A stretch of 64,000 nt of DNA from Myxocyprinus asiaticus. Taxonomy: Eukaryota; Chordata; Actinopteri; Cypriniformes; Catostomidae. Positions 1 to 12,210 of this stretch are shown here, in pieces (positions within the stretch are counted from its first letter, which is position 1; each line of letters starts with the position of its first letter). The notes under the pieces are model-generated. The model was not told the DNA's origin. It saw only the letters and a list, made by a program, of their open reading frames with translations, and made no database searches. The position numbers were made by a program, and so were the translations under genes. The stretch spans positions 1,067,501 through 1,131,500 of the forward strand of contig NC_059388.1 in assembly GCF_019703515.2 (NCBI RefSeq), read 5' to 3'.

Positions 1-1354
1 TGTTTCATGCCACTCCACACTGATGCAGGGTCGTTAGCTGAAAACTTGTTTTTCAGCTTCTCAGAGTATCTTCTTTTAGCCACTCTGATTCCCTTATTCA
101 GTGTGTTCCTGGCCTGATTGTACAAGACTTTATCCCCAACTCTGTAAGCATCCTCTTTGGCCTGACGAAGCTGCCTGAGTTCCGCTGTAAACCATGGTTT
201 GTCATTGTTAAACTTTAAATAAGTCCTAGTAGGAATGCACATATCCTCACAAAAACTGATAGATGGTGTAACAGTATCTGTGAGCTAGTCCAGATTGGTG
301 TCTTTAGCCTCAAATACACTCCAATCAGTGCAGTCAAAGCAGGCTTGCAGTTCCAGCTCTGCTTCGTTGGTCCATCACTTTACAGTCCTTAATACAGGCT
401 TAGCAGTTTTAAATTTCTGTCTGTAGGTTGGAAGAAGATGAACCAGACAGTGATCAGATAGTCCCAAAGCTGCTCTAAGAACAGAGCGATATGCATCCTT
501 TATTGTTGTGTAGCAGTGATCTAGTATATTTCTGTCTCTGGTTGGGCATGTAATGTGCTGTTTGTATTAGGGCAGTTCTCAAGTGAGCTTTGCTTTGTTA
601 AAATCCCCAAGAATGATAATAACTGAGTCCGGGAATTGTTGTTCTGTGTCTGTGATTTGATCAGTCAGCTGTTGCAGTGCTGTGTTCAAACATGCTTTTG
701 GTGCGATATACACACTCACCAGAATAAATGAGGAAAAATCCCACGGTGAATAGAAAGGCTTACAGTTAATAAAGAGCGTTTCCAATTTAACGTTGTTACA
801 TCTGTACACCAACTTTCATTGATGTAAAAGCATGTTCCACTGCCTCTCGTTTTCCCAGTTAACTCCTCGATGCGATCTGCTCTGAACAGCTGAAAGCCCG
901 GCAGATGTAACGTACTGTCCGGAATGGCTTCACTAAGCCAGGTTTCTGTGAAGCACAAGGCAGCAGAGTTTGAAAAGTCCTTGTTTGTGCGGGTGAGGAG
1001 ATGTAGTTCGTCCATTTTGTTAGGGAGAGAGCGGAGATTTGCTAGATGAATGCTCGACAGCGTTGTACGGAAGCCACGCCGACGGAGCCTGACCAGCGCA
1101 CCTGCTCGTCTCCCTCGCCTGTGTCTCATAGCACGTTTAAACAACACAGCCGCGCCTCCGACTAGAATGTTAAACAAAATGTCCGAATATTCAAAATCCG
1201 GGGAAAAGACTGACTGGTGTATGCTGTCGAATTTTCAGCAGTTCGGCTCTGGTAAAACTGACTGAAAAAGATTACTAAACACAGGACAAACAAACAAAAA
1301 TAACAAAACAATAGAAGCGCTCCACAACGAGGCAGCCATCTGCGGCGCCATCAT
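1..1354 (-). pseudogene. LINE (L2/CR1-like) ORF2 fragment, 5' part
   Basis: On the minus strand the element starts near 1,354 with a short leader containing GATGGCGCCGCAGATGGCTG, very like the start of the LINE at 34,781. It then encodes an APE-type endonuclease: LCFTETWLSEAIPDSTLHLP, RADRIEELTGKTRGSGTCFY, VSVYIAPKA and ILGDFNKA. The reading frame is broken by stops and shifts near 716-812 and below 580. At 60-170 the translation (TLNKGIRVAKRRYSEKLKN) corresponds to the linker before the reverse transcriptase, which lies outside the window. It is a different subfamily from the LINEs at 32-40 kb. Non-functional. Confidence 0.8.
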
Positions 1355-1490
1355 GATGATGCCATCAATATGAAACTGTTAATAATATAAGTAATACGCC
1401 TTAATACTGTAATACCATGGTATTTTTTGTGATGGTTATCATACTGTGAAAATCTCATACTGTTACACCCCTAGTGTATACAAATTATAC

Positions 1491-1491
1491 A

Positions 1492-1526
<35 letters not shown>
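1491..1526. repeat. (ATT)n microsatellite
   Basis: About 11 ATT units without obvious interruption. The surrounding 1,355-2,417 holds no gene that I can see. Confidence 0.9.
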
Positions 1527-1527
<1 letters not shown>

Positions 1528-2417
1528 AATACACATTGGCCATAAATCATATGCCACCAATCCAGAATGAGCGGATGCCATGTAACACTAAAAAGGCAAC
1601 ACTAATAAAATATAAAATATACTTTGATTATTGTGGACCAGCAGTGTCTGGAAATTATTCTAAACAATTTTGAAGCCATTCAGGTAAATATAAGAGGACT
1701 TTTTTCAAATCTGTTGTAAAATATATTGTAAACACTTCCTGTATAAAATACATGAAAATAATTAACCATGACGATTCTTATGATTTTAAAATGTATTTGA
1801 TTGTCACACTACATGTATTTATTATGATACAAACAACTGCAACACAATTAACTGTAAGGTGTTAAAAGAAAATGTAACACCGTTTGTCTTCTACGTGGAG
1901 CCTAGTAGTGGTCACGTGACAAATGAAAGAAAGATTCATCAGATCTGAAGACTGAGTCGGGAGGTGAACTTATCAAATCTGTTTCCTGTAGAGTCTATGC
2001 GGCTGTCACGTGACTAATGAACGAAATTACTTGAATAAGGTTTGTTCATTTTGCTGAACTAGATTCAAAGATCCAAGTCAGTAAAATGTTTTGATCTTTC
2101 CATCACAACTACTTTCAAGGTGAGGCGTTAGACATCTCAAATGAGCCTAACATGAGGGTCTACTGATGAAAATGGACTCAACCATTTTATCCAAAACATC
2201 AAAAATAGGGGGAAATGGGGAAAACACCTGACTTATCCTCTATTTTTATTTGATCATGTAATCAGAAATGTCTAATTTCAATCAAATATTGATACCAATT
2301 ATTTTTATGCTATCAAAATCGGTGTCTCCCCTATTCTGTGGACTTTTCAGCATATTTTGATCTGTGATTCACAGCCAGAGCTCTCATTCAGCACAGATCA
2401 GACACACCGTGGCAATA

Positions 2418-2740
2418 GGCTCATTTGAGATGAGCAAGTTCTGCGCAGAACCGATCACCGGTGATCACCGACAGGTGCATGCTGGTCAGAAATCTGTCAA
2501 CTTGACTTGATGTCATGACAACGTATGTCAAAAATACTCCTGCGAAAGTGAGGTGGCCGCAGTTTTTCTGAGCTGTGCAAACTGCAAGCACGATGAGAAA
2601 TGAATTGCTGATGACACAGCTTAATGATCATTGCTTAAACAACCGTGATGTTTCATTATCTTCTAAAATGCTCTATTTTAGCTATAATGTAATGTTTTTA
2701 TTAGTTTTGTTTATATCCCAAACTTTATACCTACTGTCCA
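2418..2740 (+). mobile_element. Half copy of an inverted-repeat element (same family as 14,486-15,023)
   Basis: It begins GGCTCATTTGAGATGAGC after a TA and continues with CGCAGAACCGATCACCGGTG, AACGTATGTCAAAAATACTC and CTTCTAAAATG. It aligns with the reverse complement of the right half of the 14.5-kb element. The opposite terminus is absent; a stray 17-bp terminus in the opposite sense lies at about 2,133. Confidence 0.7.
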
Positions 2741-3032
2741 AACTTTATGGCATTTTATGAAAAAAAAAAAAAAAATATTTGTCCTGTCCTTTTCATATAA
2801 CTGATATTTTTGTATTTTTGTTTTCAAATTCATATTGTGTTTTTATACCAATTCCTGCCTAGTTTACTCAGATAATTGTGCAGATGTGGACTTTTAGGAA
2901 TCATTCACCAATGGCGCTTGGCTGTCCTCTATTGGACATTTCTGGTACTGTGTCTGAGCACTTTACCACTCCACATAAAATTAGATTTTCTAGTATTTTA
3001 TATTTATAGTAGTAGTTTATATTTTTATTATA

Positions 3033-4178
3033 CAGTGGCATGCAAAAGTTTGGGCACCCCTGGTCAAAATGTATGTTGCTGTGAATAGTTAAGTGAGTAG
3101 AAGATGAACTGATCTCCAAAAGGCATAAAGTTAAAGATGAAACATTATTTTCAACATTTTAAGCAATATTAGTGTATTATTTTTATTTTGTACAATTTTA
3201 GACTGAAAAAAGGAAAGGAGCACCATGCAAAAGTTTGGGCACCAAAAGAGATTTGAGCTCTCAGATAACTTTTACCAAGGTCTCAGACCTTAATTAGCTT
3301 GTTAGGGCTATGGCTTGTTCACAACCATCATTTAAAAAAGGCCAGGTGATGCAAATTTCAAAGATTTATACATACTCTGACTCCTCAAATCTTGTCCCAA
3401 CAATCAGCAGCCATCTGCTCCTCTAAGCAGCTGCCTAGCACTCTGAAAATTAAAATAATTGATGCCCACAAAGCAGTAGAAGGCTATAAGAAGAGAGCAA
3501 AGCATTTTCAGGTAGCCGTTTCCTCAGTTCATAATGTAATTAAGAAATGGCAGTTAACAGGAATGGTGGCGTTCAAGTTGAGGTCTGGAAGACCAAGAAA
3601 ACTTTCAGAGAGAACTCCTCGTAGGATTGCTAGAAAGGCAAATCAAAACCCCTGTTTGACTGCAAAAGACCTTAAGGAAGATTTAGCAGTGACACCTGCA
3701 CAAATATGACCTTCATGGAAGAGTCATGAGAAGAAAACCTTTCCTGCATCCTCATCAAAACTTTCAGCATCAGAAGTTTGCAAATGAACATCTAAACAAG
3801 CCTGATGCATTTTGGAAACAAGTCATGCAGACTGATGAAGTTATATTTTAACTTTTTGGCCTCAATGAGCAAAGGTATGTTTGGAGAAAAAAGGGTGCAG
3901 AATTTCATGAAAAGATCACCTCTCCAACTGTTAAGCACGGGGGTGGATCGATCATGTTTTGGGCTTGTGTTGATGCCAGTGGCACAGGGAAACATTTCAA
4001 TGGTAGAGGAAAGAATGGATTAAATTAACTACCAGCAAATTCTGGAAGCAAACATCACACCATCTGTAAAAAAGCTGAAGATGAAAAGAGGATTGCTTCT
4101 ACAACAGGATAATGATCCTAAACACACCTCAAAATCCACAATGGACTACCTCAAGAGGCGCAAGCTGAAAGTTTTGCC
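3033..4178 (+). mobile_element. Tc1/mariner element, truncated at its 3' end
   Basis: After a TA, the left end reads CAGTGGCATGCAAAAGTTTG. The core ATGCAAAAGTTTGGGCACC is repeated directly about 184 bp further in (3,224-3,242), the IR/DR layout of fish Tc1 elements. The right inverted repeat is not found; the element stops at about 4,178, where an unrelated GC-rich block begins. Confidence 0.85.
3392..4178 (+). pseudogene. Tc1-type transposase, degenerate
   Basis: The first part (3,392-3,709) is open and encodes the paired-like helix-turn-helix DNA-binding region, including STLKIKIIDAHKAVEGYKKR, VSSVHNVIKKWQ and the GRPRKLSERTPRRIARK linker. After 3,709 the catalytic half survives only in broken frames: the first-Asp region (TDEVIF, then a stop), [29 protein letters not shown], and a damaged second-Asp region. 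The C-terminus with the Glu is missing. Tc1 transposases are usually about 340 aa. Not functional. Confidence 0.85.
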
Positions 4179-4179
4179 A

Positions 4180-4870
4180 TGACCCTCATAGTCCCCCTCA
4201 AACACACACACAGCAGCTGCATGTGGCTCTCTCTCTCCAAAACTGCCGCATCCGGCTGCATTTATCCCTCTCCTCAGCTGATTAGCCCAATCGGGGGCCG
4301 GGCGTGCGTAGTGGGGGGGGGGGGGGGGGGGCGTTGCCCTTCTGGCTGCGCCTGCCGGCAGGCTTTTCCCCACCTCTCTAGAGTTGGGGAGGGGGACAAG
4401 GGGAGGGAAAAAAGAGGGGAGGGAAAGGGCAAGGTGGAACGGAGTGACAGTGAGAGAGAGAGAGGAGAAAGAGAAAAAATTGCTCGCCGGTTCGCAGACA
4501 CGCCGTTGCCTGGTCCTCGACCACTCCTCCACCCAGTGGCGGCTCCACTGCTCCAGGCGGCCAGCAGCGACTCCTCCGTCCCCCGGCGGACGGCCGCAGC
4601 TGCTCCTTTGGGCGGACAGCAGTGGTGATGACTCCACGACAGCGCATCCCTCCTCTTTCCCGGGTTTCGGGACCAATGTATCAAGGTTTAAAATGGGCAA
4701 GGAGGAGCCGGGAACCGGCTGAACAGTCAAAGTAATATTTTAATGAAAACTTAAACAAAAGACACAAACACACATACAGGGCAGCTGGGTGTGGCTCTCT
4801 CTCTCCTGAAATGCATTTATCCTATTTAGCCCGACTGGGAGCCGGGTATGCATAGTCACGGCCTGGCCCC
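4180..4870. repeat. GC-rich block between two related ~100-bp direct repeats
   Basis: Two similar segments (about 4,205-4,310 and 4,782-4,860) share TGTGGCTCTCTCTCTCC, ATTTATCC, TAGCCC and GGGAGCCGGG-type wording. They flank an unusually GC-rich section with a run of about 20 G (4,313-4,332) and a purine tract (4,380-4,480). Overlapping open frames here on both strands look like composition artefacts. It could be an LTR-like or dispersed repeat; the family is not recognised. Confidence 0.5.
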
Positions 4871-5636
4871 GCCCTCTTCCTCGTCACAGTGCATAAGCTA
4901 GCTAATGCAGTGTTAACTTTGTGAGAGATTGAGGGGACAGGGCATGTAGTGACAAATTGTTGTTCCCATGTTACGTTTTTGCTTGTGATAAACAATGACG
5001 AAACAGGCCACATAAAGCTATGGAGCTAATGTATATAAAGTTACGTTACATCAACGTTAGCTAATATCAGCTCTGACATAAACGCTACACGCCACGGTAA
5101 CGCTCCCTCACTTGGGTGAGAGAGCTAGAGATGTGACAGCAGAGACCGAGTAATGCACCTCCACTTATATTAAAAAATTTACATTTTAAATAAGCTGCTT
5201 TGCTTGTGTTTGGCATTCTTTGTTCTATTTTCTAGAATTAGCTATGTGGCAAATTGCACACATTTATACAAGGCTTGTTGTTGGTTAAAAAAAAAAAAAA
5301 AATACAAATAACTTACTATATTGTTTAAAGACAGAGAAAAGTGAACATTTAAGTATTAAATAATTGTTTGATATATTCTGTACTTGATGATTTCTAGGGG
5401 AAGATTCATCCAGAAAACCTGATGCGATGCTAGCACAACATTTTTTTTGTTTGTTTTAGGTGGATGGTAAAACTTGGAAAAGGAGTGTTGAATAAAGACG
5501 GTTAAGTTGATTTCAGCTCCTTTGTTTTCCATGAGCAAACAAATACAAACAAACACTAAGGAAAATTCACACACATAAAATTCACCTCTGCAATGCCTTT
5601 TGATTATTTTATCAAGACACTTCTCATGGTACACTG

Positions 5637-5639
<3 letters not shown>

Positions 5640-5673
<34 letters not shown>
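5640..5673. repeat. (CA)n microsatellite
   Basis: About 16 dinucleotide units. Short open frames running through it are artefacts. Confidence 0.95.
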
Positions 5674-5676
<3 letters not shown>

Positions 5677-5907
5677 GGCAATAAAAGAGGTGAATGAAGA
5701 GGAATCTTCATTTGTTTTCTGTGGGTGTTTTTATGGGAATGTTCAGATAAATTTGAGGAGTGCCTATGGTTTGCATGTTCCACATTTTACCGTAAGTGTG
5801 TCATGCAGTGTGGGACTCGCACTGGTCTGGTCTTGGACTTGACTCGGTCTGGCCCTGCCTTGGTCTTGGTCTTGATTTGGTCTCGGTTTAGGTGGTCTTG
5901 ACAACAA

Positions 5908-5951
5908 CACTGATATATTATATATATACACACAAACACACACACAGTATT

Positions 5952-5990
<39 letters not shown>

Positions 5991-5991
5991 A
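5908..5991. repeat. Compound (TA)n/(CA)n/(TG)n microsatellite
   Basis: Alternating TATATA, ACACAC and TGTGTG runs form a partly palindromic tract. The flank at 5,820-5,900 is made of repeated TGGTCTTGG-like words. Confidence 0.9.
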
Positions 5992-6180
5992 TTCATTTTT
6001 AATTGTTAATTTTTTATTTTATTGCTAACTGATTAATTTTACATTTTTGCAATAATTTAATATAATAAACATTATAAATATGTAGATCTCAAAATTATAT
6101 TGTAATGAAGTCATATACCATTTTTATATATCCTTAAAATTGCTTTAAATTAAATTAACAAATGTAATTCAATGCATTAG

Positions 6181-6598
6181 TGTAACATCCGAGGCTGTTA
6201 CCCATCCTACCAACCACCAGAGGGAGCCCTCTCCCGAATACTGATCATCACCCATTTCTTCTCTGCTCATTTCCTGCTTACCTCATGTATAAATAGCCAT
6301 TAATCTCCACTGTTCATTGCGAAGTATTGCCAGTTTACCCTGTCATACCAAGCGGTTTTCCGTTGCTATTGCTGATCGTTTTCATGTTATGACCATTGCC
6401 TGTTTTTCTGGAATTATCCAAAAAGCAGTAACCCTTTGTTTTGTTTGCCTTGTTGGACTGTCTGTTTGGTATATTGGATTTAACCGCCAGCTTAACGACT
6501 ACGTCTATCTGCCTGCCGATTTGGATTGTTTGCTTGTGTTCTTTAATAAACTTCCTGCACATGGATCCTAACACCGTCTCCATGGCCAGTTCATTACA
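6181..6598 (+). mobile_element. Probable solo LTR
   Basis: The 418-bp unit starts TGTAACATCC and ends TTCATTACA, giving TGTAA/TTACA inverted ends. It has a TATA box (TATAAATAG, 6,288-6,296) and a poly(A) signal (AATAAA, 6,545-6,550) in the right order. No internal retroelement sequence follows. A target duplication is not evident, so it is either an old solo LTR or a remnant. Confidence 0.65.
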
Positions 6599-6599
6599 A

Positions 6600-8088
6600 G
6601 CAGGAGTTAAGTTGGTCTAAGTAGAGTTTAATATGAGCACATAAGTCATTTAGCTTTGTTATTTTGTTGCAATTATGTGGCAATGGGTTTCAATTTCTTT
6701 TATTGTTGCATTTTTTTTCCTCTGTTTTCTTTCAAAATAAATGAAGTACATTAACTTTTAGTTTGCATTCGTTATTCATACACACAACTGTTTTAAAAGC
6801 CTTAAAATTATGTTGGGAAAATAAGGATCTAAATTAGGTGAGACTTCTGCATGTCTGCCCATAAAATAATTATTAAAAGCAAAAAATACCAACTGGTAAC
6901 CAACAAACAACTGATGTTCCTCGACGCTGCAACAACATCGTAATGACGGACTGGCACAGTTCCAAAGTTACGTTGTGGCTACGAATATAGGAATTTAACT
7001 TTTCTGGTTGTCACAACGTAATCAGTTACATTGCCTCAAGGAAAGTTTGGTCATCAAATTACGGTGCAGTTAGGTAATGCAAGAAAATGTATCTAAGGTT
7101 AAAATAGATGTACAATAAATTTGTAAACTAAAAGCACAAATGTGGATTCAATAATTAGGCCTGTTGCAATATTTACATTGTCTGATATTTAAATCTGGTA
7201 TATGGCCATATACAAACAAATACAATTACAATTCATATAATTGTAGTATGTAGCCTACCATGTACTATATACTATGAGGGGTGGCAACACCAATGCAAGC
7301 GCCTGTATGTGGTTCTTATGGATTAAGGTGCCAAACTTCATTGTAACAAGTACTAGTTCATTAATTGGAGTCACAATCAAATTATAAATATCCATGAATT
7401 TGGGAGACAGCTGCATTTCCACAGGAACCACATAGTAACAATTTTGCTACTGATTTGCCAACATAAAAAAAAAATCTCCAGAGTACCAAGACATTGGCTA
7501 TTAAACACATCAACAAATTCTAAATGTTCCTTAGCTTGACATAAAACTGGCAGTCTGGAATAGCCTTCACATTATGTAGGCCAAATTATTTTTTTAAGTG
7601 TACCCATGGATGGAGAGTGCATGCATATCCAGTGTTATTCTGTTAATAAAATCCTGTAGGCCTATCAACTTTGTAACAGCTAGAATAAGCCATTTGAAAG
7701 GGAACATAAAGTTAGTTCTAAATAAAAATAAACTCTAGGAAAACTGTACCTTGGGTGGCAGTGATGAATATTAATTATTATATGCACAATAAGAGATTAT
7801 TTTAAATCACCTATTTTGATAAACAGTCATTATTAATGACCTATTCAAGCACACAAATAGATATTTCACATTATATGGTAATTTCATCTCTACATCTGCC
7901 ACTATCGGTCTTGGGATTTTGTTAGTCAGTAGATGAACACATAGATCAGCAATTTAATCAAGAACATGACTGATAGGCCTAGTGGTTACTTTTTGCATCT
8001 AGTTTTTAGAGGTTCTGGTTTCTAATTCACCCAAATATAACTTTCTGTTGTAATAAACAAAGATTGCATCTGTACGTCAGTGGATGGG
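6600..8088. other. No gene recognised
   Basis: AT-rich sequence without a convincing open frame, inverted repeat or tandem array. Confidence 0.5.
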
Positions 8089-8676
8089 TGTTACACTTTA
8101 AAAATAAAATGCAATAAAAGATGCAGGGAGATGAGAGTAGCGGAAACACAGACACTTTTATTGACCGTTCTGTATTTGAAAAAACAGCTAACTCCGAAGT
8201 TCAGACAGTAACAACCACAAACTCTCCGCTCCAGCTGTGAGAATCTGTGCGAGAGCATCAGCGATCAAGATGGTACAGCTCACGAACTCCCGTCTCCCAT
8301 CACACAAACCAGCTATGAAACACTCAGTTTATATAGGAAGGAAACACACTGTGTGCGGGTGCTCCCCATTAACAATCAGCTCACCTGGAAACCCCACACC
8401 TGAGAGCGATAAAGACAAAACACACGATCTTCATGCACACAAACAATACGGCCGAATAGGCCATCATAATTGGGGACATATTTTGCTTTTCTATTTCCTG
8501 GAAAAGAGTGTGAACTGCAAAAAAATAAAACTGCTGACACTAAACGACACTGATAACTGCCACAACAAACATTTATCATTAATTCAAAATAACACATTCC
8601 AGCACCGGATTGCCAATCAAAACATACACGGATCAAATGAATCAAACTCCAACTCAAGAACTGGAGATGTTTAACA
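8089..8676 (-). mobile_element. Probable LTR, antisense
   Basis: Read on the minus strand it starts TGTTAAACATC and ends GTGTAACA. It contains TATATAAAC (around 8,330) and then AATAAAAG (around 8,160), the expected TATA then poly(A) order. The 145-codon plus-strand open frame inside is on the wrong strand and has no recognisable domain. No target duplication is seen. Confidence 0.5.
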
Positions 8677-8716
8677 CATGAAATGAGAAATGTAGTTAAC
8701 TGAAGAACGTAGTTAC

Positions 8717-9250
8717 ACATACTTCATATACATAAAGTACAAAAGGGGGATCCCTTCTAGACATAACATGCAAAATCTTGGAAGGGACTGAGAAGTGCTG
8801 TTTTGGGAATCATTCAACATTTATGGTACTGTGTTTGATTAAAGTTAGTTGCCACTCAGAACTAGGTTAGACATATGGCTTCGATTTTGTAGTATTTTTA
8901 CATTTCAGTTAATATTTTTCACATTAAATCCAAAATGGCCAACTACGTGTTGGGTGGAGCTAATGACTGTAATTTTGAAAGTTGTCCGGCCTGATGAGAG
9001 CAATATATGTAGCAATTTTGGTTACCATAAAAGAAACTGACCCCACCACTTTTGTCAAAAGGTGGCGCTACAGAGCTCCCCAGCCACGCCCATGTGTTAA
9101 CTTTTTCCCAGGCCTAATGGCGTGTGTGTGCAAAATATCATGAAAATTCAAGCATGCCAAGTACCTCAAAAACATATGAATATACATAAAAAGGAATAAT
9201 GACATTGCATTGCCATGGCAACAGTATTTAAGATAACATAAATCCCTTCA
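8717..9250 (+). mobile_element. Fragment of the dispersed '8.7-14.2 kb' repeat family
   Basis: It shares AAATCCAAAATGGCC, GTTGTCCGGCCTGATGAGA, AGGTGGCGCTACAGAG and CCTAATGG with copies at 10,830-11,040 and 14,030-14,200. No coding capacity is recognised. Confidence 0.6.
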
Positions 9251-9254
9251 GAAT

Positions 9255-10397
9255 AGTGCCCGACTGATATATTGGTCGGCCGATAAGCAGTGCGGTGTTA
9301 AGCGGTGTCTTCTCGGTAAGTTGCTAACTAGTTTGTAAAATACATACTTGAAAGTTAATAAACAATGACCCCATCATTTTCCCTTTTCAACATAACTAAT
9401 ATAACATTAACCCTGTCCCTGACAACCATGTCACTCATGTTTATCACATCTGTTTGCTGTGTTAGCCAGCTATAGTTTGTCAGTGCAGTAAGTAATGTAG
9501 CAGATTGAAAGGTAAACATCAGAGCATCTTTTTGCAGCTCAACAGACAACGGTGTGGTGGTGGATTGTGTCCGTTGAGCGTTGATTTCACGCTACGTTGT
9601 TACTTAGTTGGTGAGACACAATGCTGGAAAGTAAATAAACAATGTCCATCTTTTACTCTCCATGGCAACGAGCTCATAGCTAACCACACAGCTACTTTCA
9701 TTGCTTGTCAGCTGAGTGGAATCTAATGTGTAAACATGTATTCACCAAACTGTTTTGTTCAGGATTCACAGTTTGGTACCCCCTTCAATTGAATAATTCC
9801 AGTTGTTGCATTTATAAAATGTAATATTTAAAAGTCTGGTTTTCCACCGTTGAAAGTTTCACCTGAACTTGTATAGCAGAATATGGTGTAGCACCGCTGC
9901 CGCTGTTATCTCTTGACTCGGCAGGTGTAAATGGTTCTTGTTTTACAACCTACCCCTAATTGACTGGCAGTATTAATACAGTCAGCATTTGACTGATACT
10001 AAACAGTACCACTGATGTTTATTTAGCTATTTATTATATTTTTATTTATTCTTTATTTAAATGTTCAGCAATTGATTTATACTAAACTGTACTGATGTTT
10101 ATTTAGCTATTTATTGTATTTTAATTCTTTATTTTCTCAGTGTTCATTTCTAGAATTTGTTGACAATGTATAATAATAATGTCAAATATTCATTTTGATA
10201 AAAATATTTAAGGAAGCAGCCTTCTGATTACCTTTGCTTAGTCATATAAGTGCAAAATCGGTGAACAATCCACATATAAAAGGTCTGTTTTCATTCCAGC
10301 TCAAAAATTAACTATATCGGCCACCATATCGGTAATCGATGAATTTCCCCCTCTAAAATCGGTATCGGTCTCAAAAATCCCATATCGGTTGGTCTCT
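9255..10397. mobile_element. Inverted-repeat DNA element ('CCGATAT' family), copy 1
   Basis: The left end (AGTGCCCGACTGATATATTGG) and the right end (reverse complement AGAGACCAACCGATATGG) are imperfect inverted repeats rich in CCGAT/ATCGG words. It belongs to the same family as 43,159-44,373. The interior has no transposase, so it is non-autonomous. Confidence 0.65.
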
Positions 10398-10399
10398 AC

Positions 10400-11150
10400 T
10401 TCAAAATTTTACATCTGCACTGTCTTGACATTATTCAAATTTTTTTTTAAGCAATTCAGGTTAAAATAATAGGGATATTTCAAAGTCTGTAAAAACTGAC
10501 ACACTTCCTTCTGCCAGTTGGTGGAGCAACGGCCGTGACCCACAATAGCCACATCAATGTGATCAGCCTGCAAGGACAAACATTTGGCTAAATTTTTTTG
10601 TAAATCTCACCATGCACGCAGAAGATATGAGATATTTCCTTATTCCAATTTTTTTGTTATTTTATCGCGTTGCCATGGCAACTCCGTTCGATATATCAAA
10701 ATTCCCTTCGCAATTTAGCATCGTCAATGTCTTGGCATGATGTCACCCATATTTGGTACCTGTAACATGAAATCCCTCTGAGGAGTATATCAAATTCCAC
10801 AGCATGCATTTTTCAAACAATCCATAATGGCCAACTTCCTTTTGGGCAGAGCTTATGACAGTCAGCACGAAAGTTGTCCGGCTTGATGAGATCTATATGT
10901 GTATAAAGTTTGGTGACTGTAGCTTAAAAGGGATGTGCTACATAGCCCCCCGAACATGCCCATGTGGTGCCGCAGAGCCCCCCCCCAGCGCTCCCCCCTA
11001 GCACCCCCCCACCTGTAACTTTGCCATGCCCTAATGGCCAGCGACTCCCCAAAAGTACTGAAAACCTTGAAAATAATAATAATAATAATAAAAACAATAA
11101 TTCTTAGAAGAACAATAGGGCCTCCGCACTTTCAGTGCTTGGGCCCTAAT
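10400..11150 (+). mobile_element. Dispersed repeat copy ending in a hairpin tail
   Basis: It carries the same internal words as 8,930-9,130 and 14,030-14,200, and ends with AATAGGGCCTCCGCACTTTC, then a short loop and GGGCCCTAAT. A C-rich stretch lies at about 10,980-11,010. A new copy (AGCTGCAAGCAGCGATGA) starts immediately after the tail, so copies are arranged head to tail. Confidence 0.6.
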
Positions 11151-11151
11151 T

Positions 11152-12210
11152 AAAGCTGCAAGCAGCGATGAACGGGCCCTCGCACCCTGGTGCACGTTGG
11201 GGCTGCTGTGCCAGGGGAACGGCACTCCATTTTTGTAGCACTTTTTAGCACTTTTTATGTTATAATGTATTTCATTCTTCAGGTCATGTATTTGTATGTA
11301 ATTTTGAGAGGACAGGAGAGTTAAGGAAGTAAAGGCTTTTTATTTCACAACAAATTTGATCAAAGATACTGAAATAACATCAGAATAATGATACTGACAT
11401 ATAGCCTGACAGAATCTTATATCACAGCAGATATTTAAACAAGACAACGCATTTTTCTCAGGCAGTTTAATAGGCCTACTTCAGCTGCGTCTGACTGGAA
11501 AGTTCATTTTTCCTGAGGTAAGACACTTATTACTTCACAACAAATACAACTTTTATAACTATACATCAAAACATGTCACTTCCTGTTGCCAGTAGGTGGC
11601 GCTATGACTATAACTGAATATTGGCATGTTTGTGTATTCAGGCCGGAACTGTTATCAAACATGTGAAGTTTGTGTTTTGGCAGATTTGACATTTTATGTT
11701 TGAGTTACAACAACTTCCTTTTTCATGGCAAAACATTGAACTATGCCAGGCCACCACGGACACACTGTTCAAAGAAAACTCAAAAGCTTCGCAAATTAGC
11801 ATCGCAAAGGCCTTTAGATTAGACTGACCGAATATGATGTTGATCTAATTGAATCTCTAGGAGGAGTTCATTAAAGTACAAGGCCTGGAAATGGCAAAAA
11901 CTGAGCAAAAATTTAAGAGAAAAATAAAAATGGCTGACTTCTTGTTGAGTTTAGGGCATGGGTCCAAGAGACTTTTTTGTAGGTATTGGCATGTTACCGA
12001 TTTTCATATGTGTAGGTGAAACGTAGCGTAAAGCGCACATCGTTGAAAGTTTGTAGGTGGCGCTATCGAGCCATTTTGCCACACCTAATTCTGAAACCCA
12101 TATCACATATAAATCTTCGCCACTTCTGATGCGTGTGTATGTTTAGGCCCTCAAAAATGCGATTCATTTGAGGGGAAAAAATAATATGCCTAGAAGAACA
12201 ATAGGGTCCT
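11152..12210 (+). mobile_element. Dispersed repeat copy with both ends visible
   Basis: The head is AGCTGCAAGCAGCGATGAAC followed by GGGCCC and a GCACC/GGTGC hairpin (11,182-11,193). The body has words typical of fish dispersed repeats (AGTAGGTGGCGCTATGAC, ATTTTGCCACACC). The tail is ACAATAGGGTCCTCGCACC at about 12,200. The head GGGCCCAAGCACT (clear in the copy at 12,773) is the exact reverse complement of the tail AGTGCTTGGGCCC. Confidence 0.65.

Noticed and set aside
4146..4730. 194-codon and overlapping ORFs on both strands
   Set aside because: Overlapping open frames on both strands in a GC-rich block with simple composition and no domains; artefacts.
5600..5996. ORFs with HTHTHT or VCVCVC runs
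   Set aside because: Translations of CA/TG microsatellites.
8237..8674. 145-codon plus-strand ORF
   Set aside because: It is antisense within a likely LTR and has no recognisable protein motif.
11152..11172. tRNA-like or SINE head at AGCTGCAAGCAGCGATGA
   Set aside because: No A/B box pair or cloverleaf could be seen; the element ends in a hairpin and CTAAT, not a poly(A) or LINE tail.
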